A stretch of 64,000 nt of DNA. It comes from Hominisplanchenecus_A murintestinalis (lineage in GTDB: Bacteria; Bacillota; Clostridia; Lachnospirales; Lachnospiraceae). The notes beneath the pieces were generated by a model. That model saw only the letters and a program-made list of their open reading frames with translations, was not told where the DNA came from and did not search any database. The position numbers and the translations under genes were made by a program. Location of the stretch: positions 67,793-131,792 of the forward strand of contig NZ_CALPCM010000005.1 of assembly GCF_943193015.1 (NCBI RefSeq), written 5' to 3'. Positions within the stretch are counted from its first letter, which is position 1. Every line of letters begins with the position of its first letter. Below, one piece after another: positions 8,944-16,809 of this stretch.

Positions 8944-9192
8944 TTAGCCCTGTGTCAGGACATTGCGCACATGGGCAACTTCTTCAGCCGTAGCTTTTGC
9001 TGCCGGAACATAGTACTGTTTGCTGCGTGCGATTTGGTAAAGCTCTTCCTGAGAAGTTTCGCACTGGTTGCGGATCTGTTTTAAGGTCTGTTTCAGCTGC
9101 GGGTTCTCGGACTGTGCAATCATACCTGCATAGCGGGTAAGTTCGCCGTTAATGCCTGCGAGTGTGTCTGATACCATTGTTTTCTCATCCAT
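8944..9192 (-). CDS. Coat F-like small spore protein
   Basis: An 82-aa soluble helical protein with no cysteine-rich or membrane segment except a single Cys in NQCETSQEELYQIA. The pattern of heptad-like helices and the ending SKQYYVPAAKATAEEV resemble the coat F (CotF) domain proteins of spore formers, whose role in the coat is structural. The ATG at 9192 follows AGGAGGG. It lies 12 bp after the related 62-aa gene and is the last gene before a strong terminator. The product name rests on pattern and neighbours (SpoVB-like flippase upstream). Confidence 0.7.
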   Translation of the reverse strand: MDEKTMVSDTLAGINGELTRYAGMIAQSENPQLKQTLKQIRNQCETSQEELYQIARSKQYYVPAAKATAEEVAHVRNVLTQG

Positions 9193-9204
9193 GTCTGTTC
9201 CCTC

Positions 9205-9393
9205 CTACTGTAAGAATTTCATGAGCTGCTGTTTTGTTTCCATTGCGGACTGCGCAGATTTCTGGAAAAACTGTTTTACGCTCTGGTCAGTGGCCTGGTT
9301 TGCATAGTCTGTCATTTTACAGTGGGTGGTGCTGTATCCGCCAATTAGATGGCGAAGGTTCTGCAGGTCTAATTCTGAAATTTCTGTCATCAT
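9205..9393 (-). CDS. Coat F-like very small protein
   Basis: A 62-aa protein beginning MMTEISELDLQNLRHLIGG. It is predicted helical, with one Cys in STTHCKMTDYA. The segment LRHLIGGYSTTHCKM and the repeated Gln/Ser-rich helix are what I associate with N-terminal pieces of coat F proteins; it may form a two-chain version together with the 82-aa protein downstream. A GGAGG lies 11 bases before the first of two tandem ATG codons, so either could be used. It starts 30 bp after the SpoVB-like gene and is probably in the same operon. Confidence 0.65.
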   Translation of the reverse strand: MMTEISELDLQNLRHLIGGYSTTHCKMTDYANQATDQSVKQFFQKSAQSAMETKQQLMKFLQ

Positions 9394-9423
9394 AATTAAG
9401 AAAACCTCCTGTAATCTTTTTTG

Positions 9424-10962
9424 TTACGCTTTTATTATCCCACGTCCGCGCAAAAGTATGTAAATCTGAGAAAAGAACATAATACCAATATAAACAGCGC
9501 ACAGGATTAAAATAGAAAGAAACATTTCCAGTACAGGAAGTATTTTCCACGGAATGTACAGCAGGCAGGAACGGAAAAATAGCATAATTCCTACACTTAC
9601 GCTGAGGGCGGCCAGAGGCTTTACGATCCAGCCCAGGCTGTCGAAGTGAAAAGGTACATGCCGCGACAGCACAAAAAGCGCCAGGGCTGCAGAAAGAAGC
9701 TGGCTGACCAGGATTCCCCAGAGATATCCGGCGACCCCGAAGCGTGGGATGGCAAACCACACGAAAAGGATGCGGATGAGCAGGGAAACAGTATTTTGCC
9801 AGAAGGTAGTTACGGCTTTCCCCATACCGTTTAGGATACTGGTGAGGGTAGTTCCCAAATACAGAAAAGGACAGATCCACGCCAGGATAAGGATAAATTT
9901 TCCGGCGAGGGAGCTGGCAAAGAGAACTCTTCCCATGCTTTCGCCGAAGCAAAGAAAAATTCCGGTACAGAGGATTCCGAGAATCAGACAGTACTGGATG
10001 GTATTCTCCAGCGTCCGGGAAATCTGTCTCTGGCTTCCGGCGGCCTGTGCCTCCGAGACTGTGGGCAGCAGCATCACGGAGATAGAGTTGGTGATGGCAG
10101 AGGGAAAAAGCACCAAAGGGAGCGCCATTCCGGTAAGCACGCCGTAGATGCTGAGCGCTGAAGAAACAGACAGCCCTGCCAGCTGGAGACGCAGCGGGAT
10201 ACAGATTGCCTCCACGCTCAGCAGCAGGTTAATGAGTAATCTATTTGCAGTCAGTGGAAGAGAGATTTTTAAAATACCGGTAAAGGGCAGGCTTGATTTG
10301 GAAGCAAGAGAGGATATCTTTGTTTTTCCAAAATGCAGTGCAGCGGCGGTTAAAGAGAAGAGCGCAGAGGCAAGCTCTTCAAAAATCAGGCCGATAACAG
10401 CTAGAACCGGAGTAGGACGGATGCCTTTTTCCAAAAAAATTATATATACTAAGTATGAGGCGGAAACCCTGGCGGCTTGCTCCACAAGCTGGGATATGGC
10501 AGGAACGTGCGTTTTTTTCAGACCAAAATAGTATCCGCCCACGCAGGAGTGTATTCCGGCAAAAGGCAGGGCGAAAGCAAGCATGCGGACGAGAGATTCG
10601 CAGCGTGTTTCTTTTAAAAAGGCAGAGGAAATCCATCCTGCCCCATGATATAAAAATAAAGAGACAAAGAGAGTACCGCATGTGGTTAGAATGAGTCCGG
10701 CAAAAAAGGTGTTACGTGCCCCCTTTTTATCGCCTAAAGCCATTTTTTCCGATACATTTTTTGAAATAGCAGTCTGTATTCCGGCGGCAGTAAGGGAAAA
10801 TGCCATAGTGTAAACCGGGAAAATGAGCTGGTAAATGCCCACGCCTTCCGCACCGATTGCGTGGGATAGGAATATTCTATAGAAGAAACCGATAATCCGG
10901 CTGACAAATCCCACAATAGTCAGAACAAATGCCCCTTGAAGAATGACGCGTTTTTGATTCAT
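9424..10962 (-). CDS. SpoVB/MurJ-like polysaccharide flippase (MOP superfamily)
   Basis: A 512-aa membrane protein with about 12-14 hydrophobic helices. It belongs to the oligosaccharidyl-lipid flippase group that includes stage V sporulation protein B, MurJ and Wzx. Typical features are the N-terminal segment GFVSRIIGFFYRIFLSHAIG, the GIYQLIFPVY motif and the GLSVSSALSIYGVLTGMALP stretch. I chose the ATG at 10962 because GGAG lies nine bases upstream; an in-frame start at 11016 has no such site. Two coat F-like genes follow, so a role in making spore cortex or coat precursors is likely (inference). Divergent from iscR. Confidence 0.88.
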   Translation of the reverse strand: MNQKRVILQGAFVLTIVGFVSRIIGFFYRIFLSHAIGAEGVGIYQLIFPVYTMAFSLTAAGIQTAISKNVSEKMALGDKKGARNTFFAGLILTTCGTLFVSLFLYHGAGWISSAFLKETRCESLVRMLAFALPFAGIHSCVGGYYFGLKKTHVPAISQLVEQAARVSASYLVYIIFLEKGIRPTPVLAVIGLIFEELASALFSLTAAALHFGKTKISSLASKSSLPFTGILKISLPLTANRLLINLLLSVEAICIPLRLQLAGLSVSSALSIYGVLTGMALPLVLFPSAITNSISVMLLPTVSEAQAAGSQRQISRTLENTIQYCLILGILCTGIFLCFGESMGRVLFASSLAGKFILILAWICPFLYLGTTLTSILNGMGKAVTTFWQNTVSLLIRILFVWFAIPRFGVAGYLWGILVSQLLSAALALFVLSRHVPFHFDSLGWIVKPLAALSVSVGIMLFFRSCLLYIPWKILPVLEMFLSILILCAVYIGIMFFSQIYILLRGRGIIKA

Positions 10963-11072
10963 AGATAGAAGCTCCGAATGGTTTCTATAAATATATGAGC
11001 TGTCCGTCTGTACCATGCCAGGATTCGCAGCTGCGCGGAGTTCAAATTGCGGTTTGTATTTGTGTCCGGGGG

Positions 11073-11101
11073 TTGACAGGAAACGGAAGAAGTGATATAG
11101 T
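11073..11101 (+). promoter_or_regulatory. Promoter of the iscR-nifS-nifU-mnmA operon
   Basis: TTGACA (11073-11078), a 17-bp spacer, TATAGT (11096-11101). The expected start near 11108 falls just before the palindrome at 11111-11135. Confidence 0.88.
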
Positions 11102-11110
11102 CAGGAATAT

Positions 11111-11135
11111 AAATCCCAGTAAAATACTCGGATTT
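11111..11135 (+). promoter_or_regulatory. Palindromic operator, probably bound by the Rrf2/IscR-like regulator
   Basis: A 25-bp imperfect palindrome with arms AAATCC-c-AGT and ACT-c-GGATTT around an AAAAT centre. It resembles the general layout of Rrf2-family sites (IscR type 1 and CymR). It overlaps the predicted transcription start and ends 16 bp before the iscR ATG, a good position for autorepression. Binding is inferred. Confidence 0.72.
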
Positions 11136-11151
11136 GAAAGGGGGAAGCGGA

Positions 11152-11607
11152 ATGAAGCTGTCAACCAAAGGAAGATATGGTCTGCGGGCATTGATAGACC
11201 TGGCAGTTTACAGCGAGGAATCCGCAGTATCCATCGGAAGCATTGCTGCGAGGCAGAAGATTTCGGAAAGTTATCTGGAGCAGCTCATGGCGAAGCTCAG
11301 GAAGGCAGGGCTGGTAGTCAGCATACGGGGCGCAGGAGGAGGCTACAGGCTGGCGCGCCCGGCAGGGGAAATATCTGTGGGAGACATTCTACGTGCCCTG
11401 GAGGGAAACCTGGAAGCCGTGGCGTGCGACGGACTGAAGTCTGACAGAGGATGCGAGGACGCGGATGTGTGCGTGACGAAATATGTCTGGCAGAAGATTA
11501 ATGAAAGCATTACCCGGGCGGTGGATGATATCAAGCTGTCCCAACTGGTAGAAGAGGGTAAGAAAGTTAAAAATATAGAACAGCCATGCCAGAACGGCTG
11601 TAAATGA
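11152..11607 (+). CDS. iscR: Rrf2 family transcriptional regulator, IscR-like
   Basis: A 151-aa winged-helix regulator. The HTH region is MKLSTKGRYGLRALIDLA followed by ISESYLEQLMAKLRKAGLV and the wing RGAGGGYRLARP. Three cysteines at about 92, 101 and 107 match the positions that hold the [2Fe-2S] cluster in IscR, so it probably senses Fe-S status; CymR-type cysteine sensing is the alternative. The ATG at 11152 follows AAAGGGGG, better than the in-frame start at 11134. It is first in an operon with nifS (12 bp gap), nifU and mnmA, and a palindromic operator sits upstream. Confidence 0.88.
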   Translation: MKLSTKGRYGLRALIDLAVYSEESAVSIGSIAARQKISESYLEQLMAKLRKAGLVVSIRGAGGGYRLARPAGEISVGDILRALEGNLEAVACDGLKSDRGCEDADVCVTKYVWQKINESITRAVDDIKLSQLVEEGKKVKNIEQPCQNGCK

Positions 11608-11619
11608 GGAGTGATAGAG

Positions 11620-12804
11620 ATGTCAAAATTTATTTATCTGGACAATGCCGCCACCACAAAGGCGGCGCCTGAAGTCGTGGAGGCGATGCTTCCGTATTTT
11701 ACAGAGGATTACGGAAACCCCTCCAGCGTTTATGAATTTGCGGGTAAGAGCAGGGAAGCAGTCACGAAGAGCCGTGAGACGATTGCCGATGCCCTGGGGG
11801 CGCAGGCAAATGAGATTTATTTTACTGCGGGAGGCTCAGAGGCAGATAACTGGGCGCTGAAAGCGACAGCTGAAGCTTATGAGAGCAAAGGAAAGCATAT
11901 CATTACCACAAAGATTGAGCATCATGCAATTCTTCATACAGCAGAGTATTTGGAGAAGAAGGGGTATGAAGTGACATACCTGGATGTAGATGAAAATGGC
12001 GTGGTAAAACTGGAAGAGCTGAAAAAATCTATTCGGCCGGATACGATACTGATTTCCATTATGTTTGCAAATAATGAGATAGGTACAATCCAGCCGGTGA
12101 AAGAAATCGGAGAGATTGCACATGCCAATGGGATTCTGTTCCATACGGACGCTGTACAGGCGTTTGGACAGATACCGATAAAAGTGGATGAATTTCATAT
12201 TGACATGCTCAGCGCCAGCGGCCATAAGCTCAACGGGCCAAAAGGTATCGGCTTCTTGTATATCAGAAAAGGAGTAAAAATACGTTCCTTTGTTCATGGA
12301 GGCGCACAGGAGAGAAAGCGCCGGGCGGGAACAGAGAATGTGCCGGGTATCGTTGGGCTTGGCAAGGCGGTGGAACGCGCCATGACTTCTATGGGAAAGC
12401 GGACTGCCCATGAGATAGAAGTGCGGGATTACTTAATTGAGAAAGTCCTTGGGGAGATTCCATATACACGGCTGAATGGGCACAGGACAAATCGGCTGCC
12501 CAATAACATCAATTTCAGTTTTCAGTTTATTGAGGGAGAATCCCTTTTAATTATGTTGGATATGGAAGGAATCTGCGGTTCCAGCGGCTCGGCATGTACT
12601 TCGGGTTCCCTTGATCCGTCCCATGTGCTTCTGGCTATCGGGCTGCCGCATGAGATTGCTCATGGTTCTCTGCGATTGACACTGAGCGAGGAGATTACAA
12701 AAGAGGATATGGATTACGTGGCGGATGCGATTAAACGGATTGTGGAAAGATTGCGCAGCATGTCGCCGCTTTATGAGGATTTTATGAAGAAGCATAGAAA
12801 ATAA
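11620..12804 (+). CDS. nifS: Cysteine desulfurase (NifS/IscS family)
   Basis: A 394-aa PLP enzyme that takes sulfur from cysteine as an enzyme persulfide and passes it to NifU and MnmA. PLP binds Lys203 in SASGHKLNGPKG. The persulfide-forming Cys326 lies in GSSGSACTSGS, the SSGSAC signature of the IscS/NifS class I group. The start is ATG 11620, with GAGG ten bases upstream; a GTG at 11611 is too close to that site. Length and motifs are complete. The neighbours (regulator, scaffold, tRNA thiolase) support a joint role in Fe-S assembly and tRNA thiolation. Confidence 0.96.
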   Translation: MSKFIYLDNAATTKAAPEVVEAMLPYFTEDYGNPSSVYEFAGKSREAVTKSRETIADALGAQANEIYFTAGGSEADNWALKATAEAYESKGKHIITTKIEHHAILHTAEYLEKKGYEVTYLDVDENGVVKLEELKKSIRPDTILISIMFANNEIGTIQPVKEIGEIAHANGILFHTDAVQAFGQIPIKVDEFHIDMLSASGHKLNGPKGIGFLYIRKGVKIRSFVHGGAQERKRRAGTENVPGIVGLGKAVERAMTSMGKRTAHEIEVRDYLIEKVLGEIPYTRLNGHRTNRLPNNINFSFQFIEGESLLIMLDMEGICGSSGSACTSGSLDPSHVLLAIGLPHEIAHGSLRLTLSEEITKEDMDYVADAIKRIVERLRSMSPLYEDFMKKHRK

Positions 12805-12832
12805 TAGAGAAAATGCATTTGGAGGAAATCAT

Positions 12833-13276
12833 ATGTACAGCGAAAAAGTTATGGATCATTTTAATAATCCGAGGAATGTCGGAGAGATAGAGGATGCCAG
12901 TGGCGTGGGGACTGTAGGCAATGCAAAATGCGGCGATATTATGAGGATTTACCTGGATATTGATGAAAATGAGATTATCCGTGATGTAAAATTTAAGACC
13001 TTTGGCTGCGGCGCTGCGGTGGCAACAAGCAGCATGGCGACAGAGCTGGTAAAGGGAAAAAATATCAAAGAAGCTCTTCAGGTAACGAACAAGGCAGTAA
13101 TGGAGGCGCTTGATGGTCTTCCGCCCGTAAAAGTCCACTGCTCGCTGCTGGCTGAAGAGGCAATCCATGCGGCGCTTTGGGATTACGCAGAGAAAAAGGG
13201 AATTCAGATAGAAGGCCTGGAAAAGCCGAAATCTGATGTCCATGAAGGAGAAGAGGAAGAAGAGGAAGAATATTAA
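12833..13276 (+). CDS. nifU: Fe-S cluster scaffold protein, NifU/IscU N-terminal type
   Basis: A 147-aa scaffold on which NifS-derived sulfur and iron form clusters. The three cluster cysteines are present: Cys33 (NAKCGD, with the conserved Asp35), Cys59 (FGCGAAV) and Cys103 (VHCSLLAEEA). The protein ends with an acidic tail of consecutive glutamates (HEGEEEEEEEY). It lies 28 bp after nifS with a GGAGG ribosome binding site, and 10 bp before mnmA. The family is often called NifU or IscU interchangeably in Clostridia. Confidence 0.95.
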   Translation: MYSEKVMDHFNNPRNVGEIEDASGVGTVGNAKCGDIMRIYLDIDENEIIRDVKFKTFGCGAAVATSSMATELVKGKNIKEALQVTNKAVMEALDGLPPVKVHCSLLAEEAIHAALWDYAEKKGIQIEGLEKPKSDVHEGEEEEEEEY

Positions 13277-13286
13277 AGGGGTTTCC

Positions 13287-14378
13287 ATGAAAAAGAAAAA
13301 AGTGGTAGTTGGCATGTCTGGCGGTGTAGACTCTTCAGTGGCGGCATATTTATTAAAAGAACAGGGATATGAAGTCATCGGCGTTACGATGCAGATTTGG
13401 CAGGACGAAGATGAGGCGGCGCAGCAGGAAAACGGGGGATGCTGTGGGCTGAGTGCCGTAGACGATGCCAGGAGGGTGGCACAGGATTTGGGAATTCCCT
13501 ATTACGTGATGAATTTTAAGGCAGAGTTTAAGAAAAATGTGATGGATTATTTCGTTCACGAATATCTCTGCGGCCGGACGCCGAATCCCTGCATTGCCTG
13601 TAACCGATATGTTAAATGGGAATCTTTGCTCAGGCGCAGTCTGGAAATCGGAGCGGATTATATTGCCACAGGGCATTATGCACGTATCCGCAGGCTGGAA
13701 AATGGCCGTTTGGCACTGGTGAAGTCAGCCACGGAAGCGAAAGACCAGACATATGCGCTTTATAATCTGACCCAGGCTCAGCTTGCCCATACGCTGATGC
13801 CTGTGGGGGAATATACGAAAGATGAGATTCGGAAGCTTGCCGGGCAGATTGGGCTGCGCGTGGCGCATAAGCCGGACAGCCAGGAAATTTGTTTTGTCCC
13901 GGATAAAGATTACGCGCGATTTATTAAAGAGTATACGGGACAGGCTGTCCCGAAAGGGAATTTTATCAATACTGCGGGAGAAATCATAGGCTGCCATAAA
14001 GGGATTATCCACTATACGATTGGGCAGAGGAAAGGATTGAATCTGGCGATGGGGCATCCTGTATTTGTATCAGAAATTCGTTCCAAAACCAATGAAGTGG
14101 TGATTGGGGAAAATAAAGATATTTTCCGCCATACGCTTTATGCAGAAAATCTGAATAAGATGGCGGCGCCGGAGTTTGAGGATGGGATGGCGGTGTCGGC
14201 AAAAATACGCTATAATCACAAAGGTTCCCCGTGTCGGATAGAAAAAGCCGGGGAAGGGCGGATACGCTGCGTTTTTCAGGAGGCTCAGCGGGCGGTTACG
14301 CCCGGACAGGCTGTGGTATTTTATGATGGGGATTATGTGCTTGGCGGCGGTACGATTATCGGAGCAGGAGAATATTAG
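13287..14378 (+). CDS. mnmA: tRNA-specific 2-thiouridylase
   Basis: A 363-aa enzyme that adenylates and then thiolates U34 of tRNAs for Lys, Glu and Gln, using sulfur from the desulfurase. The PP-loop GMSGGVDSS is at the N-terminus; the catalytic cysteines are Cys102 (TPNPCIACNR) and Cys202 (QEICFVPD). The signature YIATGHYAR is present. The start is ATG 13287, with AAAGGGG five bases before it; the in-frame upstream ATG at 13236 lies inside nifU. Last gene of the iscR operon, followed ten bases later by a terminator. Confidence 0.97.
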   Translation: MKKKKVVVGMSGGVDSSVAAYLLKEQGYEVIGVTMQIWQDEDEAAQQENGGCCGLSAVDDARRVAQDLGIPYYVMNFKAEFKKNVMDYFVHEYLCGRTPNPCIACNRYVKWESLLRRSLEIGADYIATGHYARIRRLENGRLALVKSATEAKDQTYALYNLTQAQLAHTLMPVGEYTKDEIRKLAGQIGLRVAHKPDSQEICFVPDKDYARFIKEYTGQAVPKGNFINTAGEIIGCHKGIIHYTIGQRKGLNLAMGHPVFVSEIRSKTNEVVIGENKDIFRHTLYAENLNKMAAPEFEDGMAVSAKIRYNHKGSPCRIEKAGEGRIRCVFQEAQRAVTPGQAVVFYDGDYVLGGGTIIGAGEY

Positions 14379-14387
14379 AAAGAACAG

Positions 14388-14420
14388 GACTGTTGCAGAA
14401 AATTTTGCAGCGGTCTTTTT
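14388..14420 (+). terminator. Terminator of the iscR-mnmA operon
   Basis: Ten-pair stem (two G-T pairs), GACTGTTGCA / TTGCAGCGGTC, with a short loop and a TTTTT run. It follows the mnmA stop by nine bases. Confidence 0.88.
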
Positions 14421-14471
14421 GTATTTCTTTTATAAATCTATGTGAATCGACATAAAAAGCGGGAGTTTGAT

Positions 14472-14540
14472 ATGAGAATCTGTACACTTTCTCCAGATAT
14501 ATCAGATGCGGGTGATGAATATTTGGTAAAAAAGAAATAA
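14472..14540 (+). CDS. Possible 22-aa leader peptide or small protein
   Basis: A short ORF (MRICTLSPDISDAGDEYLVK...) with a GGGAG ribosome binding site six bases before its ATG. It ends six bases before the -35 box of the EF-G-like gene promoter. I see no match to a known family and no promoter clearly its own, so it may be chance. Reported because the start site is good and the region otherwise holds only the promoter. Confidence 0.25.
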   Translation: MRICTLSPDISDAGDEYLVKKK

Positions 14541-14545
14541 AGTGG

Positions 14546-14574
14546 TTGAAAAAAGAGAGTAATTTTAGTAGAAT
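14546..14574 (+). promoter_or_regulatory. Promoter of the EF-G-like gene
   Basis: TTGAAA (14546-14551), a 17-bp spacer, TAGAAT (14569-14574). It leaves a 60-nt leader before the ATG at 14641. Confidence 0.8.
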
Positions 14575-14640
14575 ATAGCCATAGACTTAAAAAGTGGCGG
14601 AGTTTCATTCCCAAAGAACTAGAATTGGAGGATTAACAGT

Positions 14641-16731
14641 ATGAATGTTTACACAACTGACAGAATCAGAAACGTCGTGCTTCTTGGACATGGCGGCGCA
14701 GGAAAGACCAGTTTGACCGAGGCAATGGCTTATCTTGGAGGAATTACCAGCAGGCTGGGAAATGTGGCGGAAGGTAATACCATCAGTGATTTTGATAAAG
14801 AGGAAACAAAAAGAAAGTTTTCCATCAGCACGAGCGTGGTACCAATTAGCTGGGGAGATGTAAAAGTGAATATTCTGGATGCGCCGGGATATTTTGATTT
14901 TGTGGGGGAAGCAGAGGAGGCGGCAGCGGCAGCCGACGCTGCGATTATCGTAGTGTCAGGAAAAAGCGGTGTGGAAGTCGGAACTCAGAAGGCATGGGAG
15001 TTGTGTGAAAAGTATAAACTGCCCCGTATGTTTTTTATTACGAATATGGACATGGATAATGCCAGTTTCCGTGAGATTGTAGAAAGTTTGACAGAGTTAT
15101 ATGGAAAGAAAATTGCTCCAATCCATTTCCCGATCCGTGAGAATGAGAAGTTTACAGGATATGTGAACGTGGTAAAGAAAGCCGGAAGGAAGTGGCTTGA
15201 CCGCGGAAATAAAGAAGAATGTGAAATTCCGGCATACTCTGAGGAATATCTGGAAAAATACAGGGAGGCGCTGTTGGAAGCGGTAGCCGAAACAAGTGAA
15301 GAGTTTATGGACCGTTATTTTGGCGGTGAGGAGTTTTCAGTGGCTGAAATCATGATGGCTTTGACTGTGAACGTAGAGGCATGCGATATCGTTCCGGTGG
15401 CTATGGGTTCCCCGGTTCAGCTTCGCGGAGTAGCAAATCTGTTGGATGATATTGTACAGTACTTCCCGAGCCCGGACAAGCGCAAGATAGCAGGAATCAA
15501 TACAAAGACGAATGAAATCTTTGAGGCAGATTACAATTTTGCAAAGGCAAAATCTGCGCAGGTATTTAAAACGATTGTCGACCCATTCATTGGAAAATAC
15601 TCAATGATTAAAGTATGTTCCGGCGTTATCAAAAATGATGACGTACTGTTTAATATTGATAAGGAAGCAGAGCAGCGGCTGAATAAGCTGTACGTGTTTG
15701 AGGGAAGCAAGCCAATCGAGGTGCCGGAGCTTCATGCCGGAGACATCGGGGCAATCGGGAAGCTTGACAAGGCGCGTACAGGAGATACTCTCTCCACAAA
15801 GGCGACGCCGGTTCGCTATGGAAGGATTGAGGTGTCGACACCGTATACATATAAGCGTTATACGGCAAAGAAAAAGGGCGATGAAGATAAGATTTCCCAG
15901 GCTCTTTCCAAGATGATGCATGAGGATTTAACCATGAAAGCGGTCAATGACTCTGAAAACCGTCAGACATTGATTTACGGTATGGGAGACCAGCATCTGG
16001 ATATTATTCAGAGTAAGCTGCTTGGAAAATACAAGATAGAGATTGAGCTGAGCAAGCCGAAAGTGGCTTTCCGTGAAACAATCCGTAAAAGTTCAGATGT
16101 GGAAGCTAAATATAAGAAGCAGTCTGGCGGACATGGACAGTATGGACATGTTAAGATGCGTTTCTCTCCGCTGGGAGACTTGGAGACTGCATATGAGTTT
16201 GGGCAGGAAGTTGTGGGAGGCGCTGTTCCGAAGAATTACTTCCCGGCAGTTGAAAAGGGCATTCAGGATTCAGTGCTGAAAGGGCCTCTGGCTGCATATC
16301 CGGTGGTAGGTGTGAAAGCAGTGCTGTATGACGGTTCTTATCATCCGGTGGACTCCTCGGAGATGGCGTTTAAGACAGCGGCAGTCCAGGCGTTCAAAAA
16401 AGGATTTATGGAAGCAGGCCCGGTATTGTTAGAGCCTATTTCTTCTTTGAAAGTGACTGTACCAGACAGGTACACAGGCGATGTCATGGGCGATCTGAAT
16501 AAGCGGCGCGGGCGTGTTTTGGGCATGAATCCTGACCATAAAGGAAACCAGATTATTGAGGCGGATATCCCGACAATGGAGCTGTATGGGTATTCCACAA
16601 CGCTGCGATCCATGACAGGCGGCAGCGGTGACTTTGCTTATGAGTTCGCGCGTTATGAGCAGGCGCCAAACGATATTCAGGAAAAAGAAGTGGCAGCGCG
16701 GGCAAGTAAAGTGAACTCCAACGAAGAATAG
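14641..16731 (+). CDS. Elongation factor G-like translational GTPase (FusA2-type paralogue)
   Basis: A 696-aa five-domain GTPase of the EF-G/TetM superfamily. The P-loop reads GHGGAGKTS rather than the GHVDHGKT of canonical EF-G, and G3 is DAPGYFD. The G4 position reads TNMD where EF-G has NKMD. Domain IV has the segment KKQSGGHGQYGHVKM and the C-terminus contains the EF-G-like run SGGIAYEF-type element as GGSGDFAYEF. It stands alone with its own promoter and terminator, away from the str operon where true fusA lies. Its role (ribosome recycling, rescue or stress) is unknown. GAGG lies upstream of the ATG. Confidence 0.88.
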   Translation: MNVYTTDRIRNVVLLGHGGAGKTSLTEAMAYLGGITSRLGNVAEGNTISDFDKEETKRKFSISTSVVPISWGDVKVNILDAPGYFDFVGEAEEAAAAADAAIIVVSGKSGVEVGTQKAWELCEKYKLPRMFFITNMDMDNASFREIVESLTELYGKKIAPIHFPIRENEKFTGYVNVVKKAGRKWLDRGNKEECEIPAYSEEYLEKYREALLEAVAETSEEFMDRYFGGEEFSVAEIMMALTVNVEACDIVPVAMGSPVQLRGVANLLDDIVQYFPSPDKRKIAGINTKTNEIFEADYNFAKAKSAQVFKTIVDPFIGKYSMIKVCSGVIKNDDVLFNIDKEAEQRLNKLYVFEGSKPIEVPELHAGDIGAIGKLDKARTGDTLSTKATPVRYGRIEVSTPYTYKRYTAKKKGDEDKISQALSKMMHEDLTMKAVNDSENRQTLIYGMGDQHLDIIQSKLLGKYKIEIELSKPKVAFRETIRKSSDVEAKYKKQSGGHGQYGHVKMRFSPLGDLETAYEFGQEVVGGAVPKNYFPAVEKGIQDSVLKGPLAAYPVVGVKAVLYDGSYHPVDSSEMAFKTAAVQAFKKGFMEAGPVLLEPISSLKVTVPDRYTGDVMGDLNKRRGRVLGMNPDHKGNQIIEADIPTMELYGYSTTLRSMTGGSGDFAYEFARYEQAPNDIQEKEVAARASKVNSNEE

Positions 16732-16749
16732 GGAATAGTATAGACGAAG

Positions 16750-16783
16750 AAAGCTCCCCGTGTAGTTTCACGGGGAGCTTTTT
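16750..16783 (+). terminator. Bidirectional terminator between the EF-G-like gene and the trigger factor lipoprotein gene
   Basis: A 13-bp perfect stem AAAGCTCCCCGTG / CACGGGGAGCTTT with a six-base loop. It has T runs on the plus strand and an A run (T on the minus strand) before it, so it can serve both converging genes. Confidence 0.93.
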
Positions 16784-16809
16784 AAAATGAAATCAGATAC
16801 AACTGCGGT

